This document shows, piece by piece, positions 32,763 through 45,402 of a stretch of DNA of 45,402 bases. The notes beneath the pieces are model-generated. The model was not told the origin of the DNA and made no database searches. It worked only from the letters and a program-made list of their open reading frames with translations. The stretch lies in assembly GCA_024998565.1 (NCBI GenBank), contig JACOEM010000012.1, positions 1 to 45,402 of the forward strand. Reading direction: 5' to 3'. This DNA is from Nitrospira sp. (GTDB lineage: Bacteria > Nitrospirota > Nitrospiria > Nitrospirales > Nitrospiraceae). The number at the start of each line of letters is the position of its first letter. Position 1 is the stretch's first letter. Made by a program: the position numbers and the translations under genes.

Positions 32763-33626
32763 ATGCCTGAGTTGCCGGAAGCCGAGGTCGCTGCGCGTCA
32801 ACTGCGCGAACGGGTCGTCGGAGCTACAGTCCGTGATTGCTGGATTGGCCGTGAGGATATCGTGCGAGAAGGGTTGCCTTCTCTGGAACAGTATCGTCAG
32901 GGCAAGATTACAGGGGTCGAGCGGAAGGGAAAAAGCGTGATTCTTCACTTTCTCTGCGGCAAGGAGCCGAGATTCCTCGTCGCGGAGTTAGGTATGACCG
33001 GATTATTGCTGTTTCGATCCACCTCGACCAAGCATCCCCACCACACCCACTTTATCCTGCATCTCGATGGTTGTTCTGAGCCTGATGTCAGATATTGGAA
33101 TCCGCGCCGGTTTGGTCGTTTATCGTTGCTTGACCAAGCGGGGCTGGATCGATATGTCACTCGCCGGTTCGGCTATGACCCCCTCATGATCAGTCATGAG
33201 CAATTTTTGTGTGTGCTCAGAGCGACACGGAGTCGGCTGAAGTCTCTCCTGATGCATCAACAGGTTATCGCAGGGATCGGTAATATCTATGCAAATGAGA
33301 TCCTTTTCCGTTCCCGGCTCCATCCCGATCAGCCGGCGAATACGATTTCAGGGAAGGCGATGACGCAGCTCTATCAAGTCATGGGGGAGGTGCTGCGGGA
33401 CGCCATCGCCTTGGGCGGGTCGAGTGTGCGGGATTTTTTTGCGCCGGATGGGACCGAAGGCCAGTACAAGAGCAGGCATCTGGTGTATGCCAGGGCCGGT
33501 GAGCCCTGCCCGAATGCCTGCGGTACGGTCATCTGTCGTTCAGGCGGCGAACGAAGTTCGTTTTACTGTCCCACATGCCAGCGAAACGGGCGTCGGCGTC
33601 CCACAGGGCCTGAAAGGTCTCGCTAA
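32763..33626 (+). CDS. mutM: Formamidopyrimidine-DNA glycosylase (Fpg/MutM)
   Basis: MutM removes 8-oxoguanine and formamidopyrimidines and nicks the abasic site. The protein has 287 residues. It starts MPELPEAE, with Pro2 as nucleophile and Glu3, and has Lys57 in RKGKSV. AELGMTG, the helix-two-turn-helix segment ending AGIGNIYANEILFRSRLHP, and a C-terminal zinc finger are visible. The finger reads CPNAC then YCPTCQ, so the first pair is Cys-x3-Cys instead of the usual Cys-x2-Cys. The start has a GAGAGAA Shine-Dalgarno-like stretch. It stands alone between the phosphatase gene and the rTCA block. Confidence 0.94.
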   Translation: MPELPEAEVAARQLRERVVGATVRDCWIGREDIVREGLPSLEQYRQGKITGVERKGKSVILHFLCGKEPRFLVAELGMTGLLLFRSTSTKHPHHTHFILHLDGCSEPDVRYWNPRRFGRLSLLDQAGLDRYVTRRFGYDPLMISHEQFLCVLRATRSRLKSLLMHQQVIAGIGNIYANEILFRSRLHPDQPANTISGKAMTQLYQVMGEVLRDAIALGGSSVRDFFAPDGTEGQYKSRHLVYARAGEPCPNACGTVICRSGGERSSFYCPTCQRNGRRRPTGPERSR

Positions 33627-33655
33627 CCGCAAACCTCGAAGCATCGGAGACAATA

Positions 33656-33665
33656 ATAACGTTAT
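33656..33665. promoter_or_regulatory. ATAACGTTAT palindrome in an AT-rich patch upstream of aclB
   Basis: A perfect 10-bp palindrome sits in a ~30-bp AT-rich patch (33649-33677) of an otherwise G+C-rich region, about 80 bp before the candidate aclB -35 box. It may be an operator or only the tail of mutM's untranslated region. Confidence 0.35.
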
Positions 33666-33742
33666 CAATTATTTATGCTGATGAATCTTCGGTGCTCATT
33701 ATGGTAGGACTTCTGTGCTTGAAGCTTGGGCCTTTTGGAGGA

Positions 33743-33771
33743 TTGAGCTAATCAGCAGAATTCGGTACTCT
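33743..33771 (+). promoter_or_regulatory. Possible sigma70-type promoter for the aclB operon
   Basis: TTGAGC (33743-33748) and TACTCT (33766-33771) are 17 bp apart. The transcript would start near 33778, about 40 nt before ATG 33818. The -10 is a weak match. Confidence 0.45.
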
Positions 33772-33817
33772 ACCGCTCCGTTTCTCTGCCCTATCACACA
33801 CCAAGGAGTCGTCAATC

Positions 33818-35017
33818 ATGGCGAAAGTGCTGGAAGGTCCCGGGATGGGGCTGATGAAGAAGTGGGGAATTAATGTTCCCAATTACGTGGTCGTCACTTC
33901 CGTTGATGAGTTGTCCAGGCTCGGTCAGGCCAATGAATGGCTGAAGAAGTCCAAGCTCGTTGCGAAAGCGCACGAGGCTCTTGGGTCGCGCTTCAAGTTG
34001 GGGCTGGTGAAGATCGATTTGGACTTCAAGGCGGCTGAAGCTGCCACTAAAGAGATGATTGGCCGTCAGGTCGGCAGCATCACCGTGACTCAGGTGATTG
34101 TCTCTGAGATGATCCCACACAAGGAAGAGTATTATTGCGCGGTCAAATCAACGCGCGAAGGCAGTGAGATCCTGGTTGCCAATTGTGGCGGGATCGAAGT
34201 TGAATCAAATTGGGAACGTGTCAAACGGTTGTGTCTTGAGATCGGGCAATCTCCTTCTCCTGAATCCCTCGAAAAACTGTCGAAAGAGGCAGGATTTAGC
34301 GGGCCGCTCGCGAAGAAGATGGCTGAGTTTGCAGGGAAAATGTTTGCCTGCTTCGACAGTGAAGATGCGCAGTATCTCGAGGTGAATCCGGTCGTCCTTC
34401 GTGCCGCCGATGAAGAACTGGTCGCGCTTGATGCCGTGACATTGCTCGACGGCGATGCCAAATTTAGACATCCGGACTGGAACTTCGCTTTTGCGGCAGA
34501 GTTTGGCCGTGCCTATTCCAAGCAAGAGCTTGAGGTGATGGCTGTCGACAGCAAGATTAAAGGCTCAGTTAAATTCATCGAAATTCCTGGTGGGGATACA
34601 GCGATGTTGCCGGCGGGCGGTGGTGCCAGCGTGTACTACTCCGACGCGGTCGTGGCGCGTGGCGGCAAGTTGGCCAACTATGCCGAATACTCCGGTGATC
34701 CACCCGATTGGGCCGTCGAGGTCCTTACGGAAAAGGTCTGTTCTCTGCCGGGAATCAGGAACATCATCGTTGGTGGTGCGATCGCCAATTTCACCGACGT
34801 GAAGAAGACGTTCGGAGGGATCATCAACGGCTTCAGGAAGGCGAAGTCCGAAGGGAAGTTGAAGAACGTAAAGATTTGGGTGCGCCGCGGTGGGCCGCGG
34901 GAAAAAGAGGGGCTTGATGCGATGCGCGCGTTGAAAGAAGAAGGCTTTGACATCAATGTCTTCGACCGCAATACACCGCTCACCGACATTGTCGACAAGG
35001 CACTCCAAGCGAAGTAG
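33818..35017 (+). CDS. aclB: ATP-citrate lyase, small (beta) subunit
   Basis: The protein is 399 residues, the length of the small subunit of the Chlorobium-type heteromeric enzyme. It has an ATP-grasp-like N-terminal half (GPGMGLMKKWGINVP, KLVAKAHEALGSR), a YLEVNPVVL motif near 190 and a C-terminal succinyl-CoA-synthetase-like half with PAGGGASVYYSDAVVARGG and GAIANFTDV. Together with AclA it cleaves citrate with ATP and CoA to oxaloacetate and acetyl-CoA, the hallmark step of the reductive TCA cycle. AAGGAG precedes ATG 33818 by ten bases. It is the first gene of the carbon-fixation block. The orientation aclB then aclA is the usual one. Confidence 0.95.
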   Translation: MAKVLEGPGMGLMKKWGINVPNYVVVTSVDELSRLGQANEWLKKSKLVAKAHEALGSRFKLGLVKIDLDFKAAEAATKEMIGRQVGSITVTQVIVSEMIPHKEEYYCAVKSTREGSEILVANCGGIEVESNWERVKRLCLEIGQSPSPESLEKLSKEAGFSGPLAKKMAEFAGKMFACFDSEDAQYLEVNPVVLRAADEELVALDAVTLLDGDAKFRHPDWNFAFAAEFGRAYSKQELEVMAVDSKIKGSVKFIEIPGGDTAMLPAGGGASVYYSDAVVARGGKLANYAEYSGDPPDWAVEVLTEKVCSLPGIRNIIVGGAIANFTDVKKTFGGIINGFRKAKSEGKLKNVKIWVRRGGPREKEGLDAMRALKEEGFDINVFDRNTPLTDIVDKALQAK

Positions 35018-35059
35018 CCTGCCGCCTATGACCAACCGAAGATAAGGGGAGATCCCGAG

Positions 35060-36880
35060 ATGAGTATTCTGGCAAACAAAGACACCCGTGTGGTGATCCA
35101 GGGTGGTCAAGCCGGTGTCAACGCTGCCCGTCGCATGGCCGAGTTCTGTTATCTCATTAAGCGTCCGCTCAATGTTGAGGCGTTTGTCTATCCGCCCGAT
35201 GCCGGCAAGAGCAATGAGATTCCATACGGCAGTGGTCTGATCGCCATTCCTGTCTACAAGTCCATTGCTGAGGCCACCAAGCATCATCCGACCCTGAATA
35301 CCAGTCTCGTATACATTGGCGCAGACCGCGCGATGAAGGGTGGTATGGAGGCGCTGGACGATTCTCACATCAAGGTGGTCTCAATGATCACCGAGGGGGT
35401 GCCGGAAAAAGATGCCAAGATTCTTGGCGCTCATGCGCGTAAGTTGGGGAAGGTTTTTAACGGCCCCTCATCCATTGGTATCATCTCTGCTGGAGCGTGC
35501 CGGCTTGGTGTAATTGGTGGTGCATTCGACAATCTTGTTCTCTCCAAGCTTTATCGTGAAGGATCGTTCGGCGTCATCACCAAGTCCGGTGGTCTCTCGA
35601 ACGAAATCATTTGGATCTGTTCTCAGTTTGCCGACGGGATCACGACGGCTATCGGTATCGGCGGTGATGCCTATCCTGGCACCGATTACGTCAGTTATCT
35701 CGAGATGTTCGAGAACGATCCCCAAACGAAGGCGGTCGTTATTGTCGGAGAGATGGGCGGCGATCTCGAAGAGCGGGCCGCAGAATGGTATGGCGCCAAA
35801 AAACGGCGGGTCAAGTTGATTGCCGTGGTCTCGGGCTTCTGTCAGGAGAGTTTGCCGAAGGGGATGAAATTCGGTCATGCCGGCGCGAAAGAGGGCATGA
35901 AGGGTGAAGGATCAGCCCGCTCCAAATCCGATGCGCTAAAGAAAGCCGGGGCCCTCGTGCCGCCAACGTTTGGCGCGCTTGGTCCCGCCATCAAGGAAAC
36001 TTATCAAGATCTCTTGAAGTCCGGCCAAGTCAAGGAGCCGGTCGAGCCTGCTGTCTTGCCTCGGTTGCCAAAAACCGTCGAAGAGGCGATGAAGGCCGAT
36101 GAGGTTATGGTTTCGCCGCTGATCCGTACGACCATCAGCGATGACCGCGGCGATGAGCCTTGCTACGACGGTTATCCTGCCTCTGAGCTCATTAACAAGG
36201 GCTACGAAATTCCTCACGTCATCGGTCTTTTGTGGGACAAGCGGCTGATCTCGAAGCAGGAAGCCGAGATCATTAAGCGCATCATGATGCTTTCTGCTGA
36301 TCACGGTCCCTGCGTGAGCGGCGCATACGCAACAATTCTTGCGGCCTGTGCTGGGATCGGACTGTCGCAATCAGTCGCCGCAGGCATGATTATGATTGGT
36401 CCGCGCTTCGGCGGTGCGGTCACTGATGCCGGACGATTCTTTAAATATGCAGTTGATAACAAGATGTCGGTCGACGAATTCTTGGCCTACATGAAGAAAA
36501 ACCATGGGCCGGTTCCGGGAATCGGTCATCGTGTGAAGAGTTTGCGCAATCCGGATAAGCGAGTGAAGGAATTGGTTGGGTACGTGAAGAGCTTGCACAT
36601 CAAGACGCCATGCCTGGATTTCGCGCTGGAAGTAGAGAAAATTACCTCCGTCAAAAAAGATAACCTGATTTTGAACGTCGATGGGACCATGGCGGCCGTA
36701 CTGGTCGATATCGGATTCCCAGTCGATAGCTTGAACGGATTCTTCATTCTCTCGCGGACGATCGGATTGATCGGACACTGGGTTGACCAAAAACGTCAAG
36801 ATAGCCGGCTTATCCGTTTATTCGATTACCTTGTGAATTATGCGGCACCGAAGAGGCGGGAAGTTCCGCCGTTGAAGTAA
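35060..36880 (+). CDS. aclA: ATP-citrate lyase, large (alpha) subunit
   Basis: The protein is 606 residues, as in other AclA proteins. The N-terminal half resembles the succinyl-CoA synthetase alpha subunit with VVIQGGQAGVNAARR, ITKSGGLSNEI and the phospho-His motif KFGHAGAKEG at His273. The C-terminal half resembles citrate synthase with GPCVSGAYATILAACAG, VPGIGHRVKS and FVLSRTIGLIGHW-like FILSRTIGLIGHW. The start ATG 35060 has AGGGGAG upstream and lies 42 nt after aclB. Presence of both subunits with intact active-site motifs supports a functional citrate-cleaving enzyme. Confidence 0.96.
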   Translation: MSILANKDTRVVIQGGQAGVNAARRMAEFCYLIKRPLNVEAFVYPPDAGKSNEIPYGSGLIAIPVYKSIAEATKHHPTLNTSLVYIGADRAMKGGMEALDDSHIKVVSMITEGVPEKDAKILGAHARKLGKVFNGPSSIGIISAGACRLGVIGGAFDNLVLSKLYREGSFGVITKSGGLSNEIIWICSQFADGITTAIGIGGDAYPGTDYVSYLEMFENDPQTKAVVIVGEMGGDLEERAAEWYGAKKRRVKLIAVVSGFCQESLPKGMKFGHAGAKEGMKGEGSARSKSDALKKAGALVPPTFGALGPAIKETYQDLLKSGQVKEPVEPAVLPRLPKTVEEAMKADEVMVSPLIRTTISDDRGDEPCYDGYPASELINKGYEIPHVIGLLWDKRLISKQEAEIIKRIMMLSADHGPCVSGAYATILAACAGIGLSQSVAAGMIMIGPRFGGAVTDAGRFFKYAVDNKMSVDEFLAYMKKNHGPVPGIGHRVKSLRNPDKRVKELVGYVKSLHIKTPCLDFALEVEKITSVKKDNLILNVDGTMAAVLVDIGFPVDSLNGFFILSRTIGLIGHWVDQKRQDSRLIRLFDYLVNYAAPKRREVPPLK

Positions 36881-36955
36881 GGCGACAATGGTCGGTCGTC
36901 AAGAGTGATTCGTCAATCCGCTCTCGGAGATTTTGCGATCCCTGTCGGTTGACGG

Positions 36956-36974
36956 GTCTGCGCTGGCGGCAGAC
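36956..36974 (+). other. Small hairpin just upstream of the aconitase ribosome binding site
   Basis: GTCTGC and GCAGAC pair around a 7-base loop, ending 20 bases before ATG 36995 and a few bases before AAGGAG. Its function is unknown; it could be a translation-modulating stem or chance. Confidence 0.3.
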
Positions 36975-36994
36975 ATATTATAAGGAGATAAGTC

Positions 36995-41499
<4,505 letters not shown>

Positions 41500-41522
41500 A
41501 GGCGTATCCGTCAATTAGGCGT

Positions 41523-41557
41523 CAGGCGTGAGGGAGAATCGAATCTCCCCACGCCTG
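41523..41557 (+). terminator. Large hairpin between icd and frdB-like genes
   Basis: CAGGCGTG-A-GGGAGA pairs with TCTCCC-CACGCCTG (14 bp, one bulged A) around an ATCGAA loop. It is followed by GCTTTC, without a T-run. It sits between two genes of the same block, so it may partly terminate or protect a 3' end. Confidence 0.5.
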
Positions 41558-41582
41558 GCTTTCAGCGGTTCACGAGAGAAAC

Positions 41583-42293
41583 ATGGCACAAGAAGACACC
41601 AATGTGATCGATCAGCCGGAAGTGTTGCGCCACAAAATGGTGACGATTGAAATTTCCGGTAAGAAGTATGAAGTGCCGGAAGGTATCACCGTCATCAAGG
41701 CATTATGGCATACGGGTCAGGAGGTGGTGCGCGGAGCCGGCTGTCTCGGAGGGTTCTGCGGCGCCTGTGCGACCTACTATCGAACCAAGGATGATCCGAA
41801 GGTTCGGACCTGCTTGGCTTGCCAGATGGCAGTGGAAGACGGCATGTCTTTCACCATCATGCCGCCGTTTCCTGCTCGTAAGGCTCTGTACGACATCCAG
41901 TCGCTCAAAGATCCGAAGCAAGACCTCTTCAATCTCTATCCGGAAGCGCCACTTTGCCGCAATTGCAATGCCTGTACAGAAGCCTGCCCTCAGAAAATCG
42001 ACGTGCGGGAAGGGGTCTGGAAGGCAGTGTTCGGTGATTTCAAGAGCGTCTCCGAGATGTTCATGGATTGCGTCATGTGCGGGATGTGCACACCGGTCTG
42101 TATTGCCGACATTGCTCCCAATCTTGTCGCCCTGTACGTGAGCAGGGCGCAAGGTGCTCATTTCACGGAGAAGCCGCAGGGGCTGGATATCCGTATTCAG
42201 GAAATTCAAGACGGCCGTTTCAACGATGAATGGAACAAAGTGCTTGCAATGAACGAACAGGAGCTGGCCGACCACTGCGCGACAGTGAAGTAA
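41583..42293 (+). CDS. frdB: Fumarate reductase/succinate dehydrogenase-type Fe-S subunit
   Basis: The protein is 236 residues. A plant-type [2Fe-2S] motif is formed by Cys54, Cys59, Cys62 and Cys77. Two complete CxxCxxCxxxC motifs follow (Cys125/128/131/135 and Cys163/166/169/173). The usual FrdB/SdhB has a broken second set that holds a [3Fe-4S] cluster, so this subunit may instead carry two [4Fe-4S] clusters. It passes electrons to the flavoprotein encoded 69 nt downstream. No membrane-anchor gene is adjacent. Hdr-like or soluble fumarate reductase subunits are the alternatives. The start ATG has a GAGAGAAAC upstream. The name is by family, and the physiological direction is inferred from the rTCA context. 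Confidence 0.85.
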   Translation: MAQEDTNVIDQPEVLRHKMVTIEISGKKYEVPEGITVIKALWHTGQEVVRGAGCLGGFCGACATYYRTKDDPKVRTCLACQMAVEDGMSFTIMPPFPARKALYDIQSLKDPKQDLFNLYPEAPLCRNCNACTEACPQKIDVREGVWKAVFGDFKSVSEMFMDCVMCGMCTPVCIADIAPNLVALYVSRAQGAHFTEKPQGLDIRIQEIQDGRFNDEWNKVLAMNEQELADHCATVK

Positions 42294-42362
42294 TGCCTCG
42301 TGCTGTCCGCCGGTCTCGGGCAGATATGTCCGATGACTGTGCTCCGTGCTGAAAGTGAAACC

Positions 42363-43964
42363 ATGGATATTCACGCACTCCAACAGATTGTCCACCAGAC
42401 TCGGGACGCTCGCCGTAAACAGACTATCCCGAAGTTCTCCCCTGCCGATCGCGACCAGCTGATCCATAAATATCATCCTGATTACCGCACCAGCGCCTAT
42501 CGTCCGATTCGATTTGGCCCGAACGCGGAGGACAAAACGGTTGTCGAACTCGCTGCCCTTCTCGAGGGGGATAGCTCAATCGCTGAGAATATTGATCTAA
42601 CCCCACACTACACAACGGATGTTTTGGTCGTCGGCGGCGGCGGTGCTGGGTGTGCAGCTGCGTTGCATGCCCATGGTACCGGTGCGAAGGTGATTCTTGC
42701 CACGAAGCTACGACTCGGGGACTCCAATAGTGTTATGGCTCAAGGCGGGATGCAGATTTCCGTTGCGCCGGAAGATTCTCCGGTCACCCATTTCCTTGAC
42801 ACCCTCAAGGGTGGCCATATGCAGAACGACCACGAATTACTCAAGGTCATGGTCGAAGATGGGCCTTCCATTGCCAAGTGGCTAATTGAACTAGGCGTAC
42901 TTTTTGACCGGCAAGCCGATGGCAATCTCCATGTGAAGAAGGGGGGCGGGAGCTCGAAGCCGCGCCTGCTGACTTGTTCGGACTATACCGGGCTTGAGAT
43001 CATGCGTGTGCTCAAGGATGAGGTCCTGAACCAAAAGATCCAGCTGCTCGAATTTTGCGCAGCAGTTGAGCTGCTGAGCGACGACCATGGCCATTGCACG
43101 GGGGCGATCTTTAAGGATCTCGATAACCACCGGCACGTCGTAGTGGCTGCCAAGTCGGTGATTCTCGCGACCGGCGGTATCGGCCGACTGCACATTCAGG
43201 GATTCCCCACGAGTAATCACTACGGCGCAACCGGCGACGGGTTGTGCCTCTCGTATCGGATGGGCGCGAAGCTCGATCATATCGATACGTTTCAGTATCA
43301 CCCCTCGGGTGCGGTCTATCCTGAGCAATTGATCGGTGCGTTGGTTACAGAAGGCATCAGGTCAGAGGGCGGCCATCTGGTGAACGCCAAAGGTGAGCGA
43401 TTTGTGAATGAGCTCGATACCCGCGACGTCGTCTCTTCCTCCATTATTCGTGAGTGTGAGGAGGGCCGTGGTATTCGCACCATGTCCGGTCGTGTCGGGG
43501 TTTGGTTGGATACGCCGTTGCTCGATGCAGAGCATGGGCCGGGAACGGTGGAAAAGCATTTTCCTGCCATGATGATGCAGTTTGAGCGATTCGGTATCGA
43601 CATCAGCAAGGATCCCGTCCTCATTTATCCGACGCTGCACTATCAGAACGGCGGAGTGAAGATCGATGCCAACTCGGAAACCAACGTGAAGAATCTCTTC
43701 GTCGCCGGAGAAGCTTCCGGGGGATTGCACGGGCGGAATCGATTAATGGGTAATTCGCTACTGGATCTCATGGTGTTTGGAAAGCGCTCGGGGTTGACAG
43801 CGGCATCGCGCGCCGCATCCATGCCACAAGGCAAGCTCACTCTCCAACATCTTCGACGGTTCCGGGCGGAGGCCAAGCAGCACGGCAGCTCGAGCGGTGT
43901 GATCTCTCCGATGATTCTCCCCGCCTATACACGAAAAGAACCAGAGCGTACGGTGAATGGCTGA
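42363..43964 (+). CDS. frdA: Fumarate reductase/succinate dehydrogenase-type flavoprotein subunit
   Basis: The protein is 533 residues from ATG 42363; ATG 42333 and GTG 42300 are alternatives and none has a good Shine-Dalgarno. A ~80-residue N-terminal extension precedes the Rossmann motif VVGGGGAGCAAA at 90-100. Active-site motifs are present: FQYHPSG, TEGIRSEGGHLVN, ELDTRDVVSSSI and the C-terminal RNRLMGNSLLDLMVFG. The segment that normally carries the covalently FAD-linked His (RSHTV in E. coli FrdA) reads DSNSV at 120-124, so FAD is probably non-covalent, as in soluble relatives. L-aspartate oxidase is a weaker alternative because an Fe-S partner is adjacent. Reduction of fumarate is the likely role. 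Confidence 0.85.
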   Translation: MDIHALQQIVHQTRDARRKQTIPKFSPADRDQLIHKYHPDYRTSAYRPIRFGPNAEDKTVVELAALLEGDSSIAENIDLTPHYTTDVLVVGGGGAGCAAALHAHGTGAKVILATKLRLGDSNSVMAQGGMQISVAPEDSPVTHFLDTLKGGHMQNDHELLKVMVEDGPSIAKWLIELGVLFDRQADGNLHVKKGGGSSKPRLLTCSDYTGLEIMRVLKDEVLNQKIQLLEFCAAVELLSDDHGHCTGAIFKDLDNHRHVVVAAKSVILATGGIGRLHIQGFPTSNHYGATGDGLCLSYRMGAKLDHIDTFQYHPSGAVYPEQLIGALVTEGIRSEGGHLVNAKGERFVNELDTRDVVSSSIIRECEEGRGIRTMSGRVGVWLDTPLLDAEHGPGTVEKHFPAMMMQFERFGIDISKDPVLIYPTLHYQNGGVKIDANSETNVKNLFVAGEASGGLHGRNRLMGNSLLDLMVFGKRSGLTAASRAASMPQGKLTLQHLRRFRAEAKQHGSSSGVISPMILPAYTRKEPERTVNG

Positions 43965-44048
43965 TGGCGGCTGGTCCTACGAGGAGACCGCGCCGATAGT
44001 CACGCTCTACGCCATTTGTCATGAGCCATTAGCTCTTATGAGGTTTCG

Positions 44049-45227
44049 ATGAACGTTCATGAATTTCAGGCCAAGCAATTGTTCGCACAGTTCGGGGTGC
44101 CAGTTCCACGGGGAAAGGAAATTACCTCACCGGAAGCAGCCACTGCCTGGGCAAACGAATTGAATACGCCGGTCTTCGTAGTGAAAGCTCAGATCCATGC
44201 GGGCGGACGTGGTAAGGCCGGCGGCGTCAAAATTACCAAGGACAAGGGGGCTGTCGCAGGATTTGCCAAGGAGTTGATCGGCAAGACCTTGATCACGCAC
44301 CAGACTGGACCGAAGGGGAGAACGGTTCATCGCCTGCTGCTCGAAGAAGGCGCCAATATTGCCAAAGAGTTATATCTGAGCATTCTTGTTGATCGCGACA
44401 CCGGTTGGCCGACGTTTATTGCCAGCACCGAAGGCGGGATGGAAATCGAAGAGGTGGCTGAAAAGACTCCCGAGAAGATCATCAAGGAAGCGATCGATCC
44501 CGCCGTTGGATTTCAGGGGCACAATGGGCGCAATGTCGCCTTCGCATTGGGCTTGCAGACGATGGAACCAGCCGTCATCAATCCCTTTGTGCAAATGCTC
44601 GGCAACCTTTATCGCCTGTTCATGGAGAAGCACGCGGCGCTCGTTGAAATCAATCCGTTGATTATCACCAAGGAAAAAACCTTGGTGGCATTGGACGGCA
44701 AGGTCTCATTCGACGACAATGGCATTTTTAAACATGACGATGTTCAGAAAATGCGGGACCTGAATGAAGAAGATCCGCTGGAAATCGAAGCGACGGCGAA
44801 CAATCTGAATTATGTCAAGCTTGACGGCAACATCGGCTGCATGGTGAACGGCGCTGGTCTTGCGATGGCCACTATGGACGTCATCAAGCTGGCGGGCAGC
44901 GAGCCGGCAAACTTCCTGGATGTGGGCGGCGGAGCCACGAAGGACACGGTGGCAGCGGGATTCCGGATTCTGCTCAAGGACCCGAACGTGAAGGGCATCT
45001 TTATCAATATCTTCGGCGGCATCGTACGATGTGAGCGCATTGCGCATGGTGTGATCGAAGCTGCCAAGGAAGTGAAGATTACCGTGCCATTAGTGGTGCG
45101 TCTTCAGGGTACGAATGCAGATGAAGGCCGCAAACTATTGGCGGAGTCTGGCCTCAAGCTGGAGGTTGCCAATGATCTGTGGGAAGCGGCGCAGAAAATT
45201 GTGATGCTGACCGGCAAGGCGGCGTAA
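44049..45227 (+). CDS. sucC: Succinyl-CoA synthetase, beta subunit
   Basis: The protein is 392 residues, the usual length. It starts with [18 protein letters not shown] and has the ATP-grasp motifs [18 protein letters not shown] and ALVEINPLI. The C-terminal half carries [22 protein letters not shown] and [18 protein letters not shown] precedes ATG 44049. With SucD it makes succinyl-CoA from succinate and CoA, using ATP, which the 2-oxoglutarate:ferredoxin oxidoreductase step then carboxylates. It overlaps nothing and leads directly into sucD (11 nt gap). Confidence 0.97.
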   Translation: MNVHEFQAKQLFAQFGVPVPRGKEITSPEAATAWANELNTPVFVVKAQIHAGGRGKAGGVKITKDKGAVAGFAKELIGKTLITHQTGPKGRTVHRLLLEEGANIAKELYLSILVDRDTGWPTFIASTEGGMEIEEVAEKTPEKIIKEAIDPAVGFQGHNGRNVAFALGLQTMEPAVINPFVQMLGNLYRLFMEKHAALVEINPLIITKEKTLVALDGKVSFDDNGIFKHDDVQKMRDLNEEDPLEIEATANNLNYVKLDGNIGCMVNGAGLAMATMDVIKLAGSEPANFLDVGGGATKDTVAAGFRILLKDPNVKGIFINIFGGIVRCERIAHGVIEAAKEVKITVPLVVRLQGTNADEGRKLLAESGLKLEVANDLWEAAQKIVMLTGKAA

Positions 45228-45238
45228 AGGAGAAGACC

Positions 45239-45402
45239 GTGAGCATTCTCGTCAATAAGAACACGCGGGTGGTAGTGCAGGGGATCACAGGGAAGGAAGG
45301 GTCCTTTCACGCGACGCAATGCAAAGCGTATGGCACAAAGATGGTCGCCGGAGTGACCCCTGGCAAGGCCGGACAGGAAGTTGAGGGCATACCAGTCTTC
45401 AA
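45239..45402 (+). CDS. sucD: Succinyl-CoA synthetase, alpha subunit (partial, 3' end beyond window)
   Basis: The frame starts at GTG 45239, with AAAGGAG upstream, and is open to the right edge (54 visible codons). It reads [20 protein letters not shown], the N-terminal CoA-binding Rossmann motif of SucD, and continues with [11 protein letters not shown]. The same start motif is seen in AclA, in line with their common origin. Only the first ~55 of about 290 residues are present. Confidence 0.93.
   Translation, partial: MSILVNKNTRVVVQGITGKEGSFHATQCKAYGTKMVAGVTPGKAGQEVEGIPVF

Noticed and set aside
41532-41557. Resemblance of the icd-frdB hairpin to a tRNA arm
   Set aside because: No matching acceptor, D or anticodon arms around it; it is a single bulged stem-loop.

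Overview
The window reads as a chromosomal segment of a chemolithoautotrophic bacterium of the Nitrospira type (phylum Nitrospirota). The case is inferential. It has a G+C-rich bacterial sequence, a complete block of reductive TCA (rTCA) genes with a two-subunit ATP-citrate lyase, a five-gene 2-oxoacid:ferredoxin oxidoreductase operon, c-type cytochromes and many large hybrid histidine kinases. No rRNA, tRNA, CRISPR array, transposase or phage gene was found.

Region 1 (1-7603, minus strand) is a tightly packed signalling operon. It encodes a membrane-bound histidine kinase, a FIST-domain sensor, a large PAS/GAF hybrid kinase ending in receiver and Hpt domains, and a receiver-first kinase cut by the left edge. 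Next comes a two-gene minus-strand unit (7797-9523) with a cysteine-rich zinc-binding-like protein and a secreted NHL beta-propeller. It is divergent from folD.

Region 2 (9779-12490, plus strand) holds one-carbon and cofactor genes: folD, a 5,10-methylenetetrahydrofolate reductase gene and panB. A separate gene at 24951-25199 encodes a stand-alone protein resembling the C-terminal zinc domain of that reductase. It overlaps queF's reading frame and may be leaderless.

Region 3 (12633-24234, minus strand) is the most unusual part. Seven close or overlapping genes run in one direction: a fused monohaem cytochrome/outer-membrane porin of Cyc2-like architecture, a dihaem cytochrome c, a cupredoxin-like secreted protein, two very large hybrid kinases, an ApaH-type phosphatase and a DUF309 protein. 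This looks like an envelope electron-transfer module co-expressed with its own phosphorelay.

Region 4 (25200-29878, plus strand) is the oxidoreductase operon (beta, gamma, delta, epsilon, alpha). It has a good sigma70-type promoter, a leader of about 158 nt and a strong terminator hairpin. Region 5 (29910-33626) holds small or housekeeping genes: an Rsm22/METTL17-like methyltransferase with four candidate Fe-S cysteines, two small hypothetical proteins, a four-CxxC zinc-ribbon protein, a small dual-specificity-type phosphatase and mutM.

Region 6 (33818-45402, plus strand) is the carbon-fixation block: aclB, aclA, acn, a monomeric icd, an Fe-S and a flavoprotein subunit of a fumarate reductase-like enzyme, sucC and the start of sucD. 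With Region 4 it supplies citrate cleavage, isocitrate formation, 2-oxoacid carboxylation, fumarate reduction and succinyl-CoA formation. Malate dehydrogenase and fumarase are not in the window.
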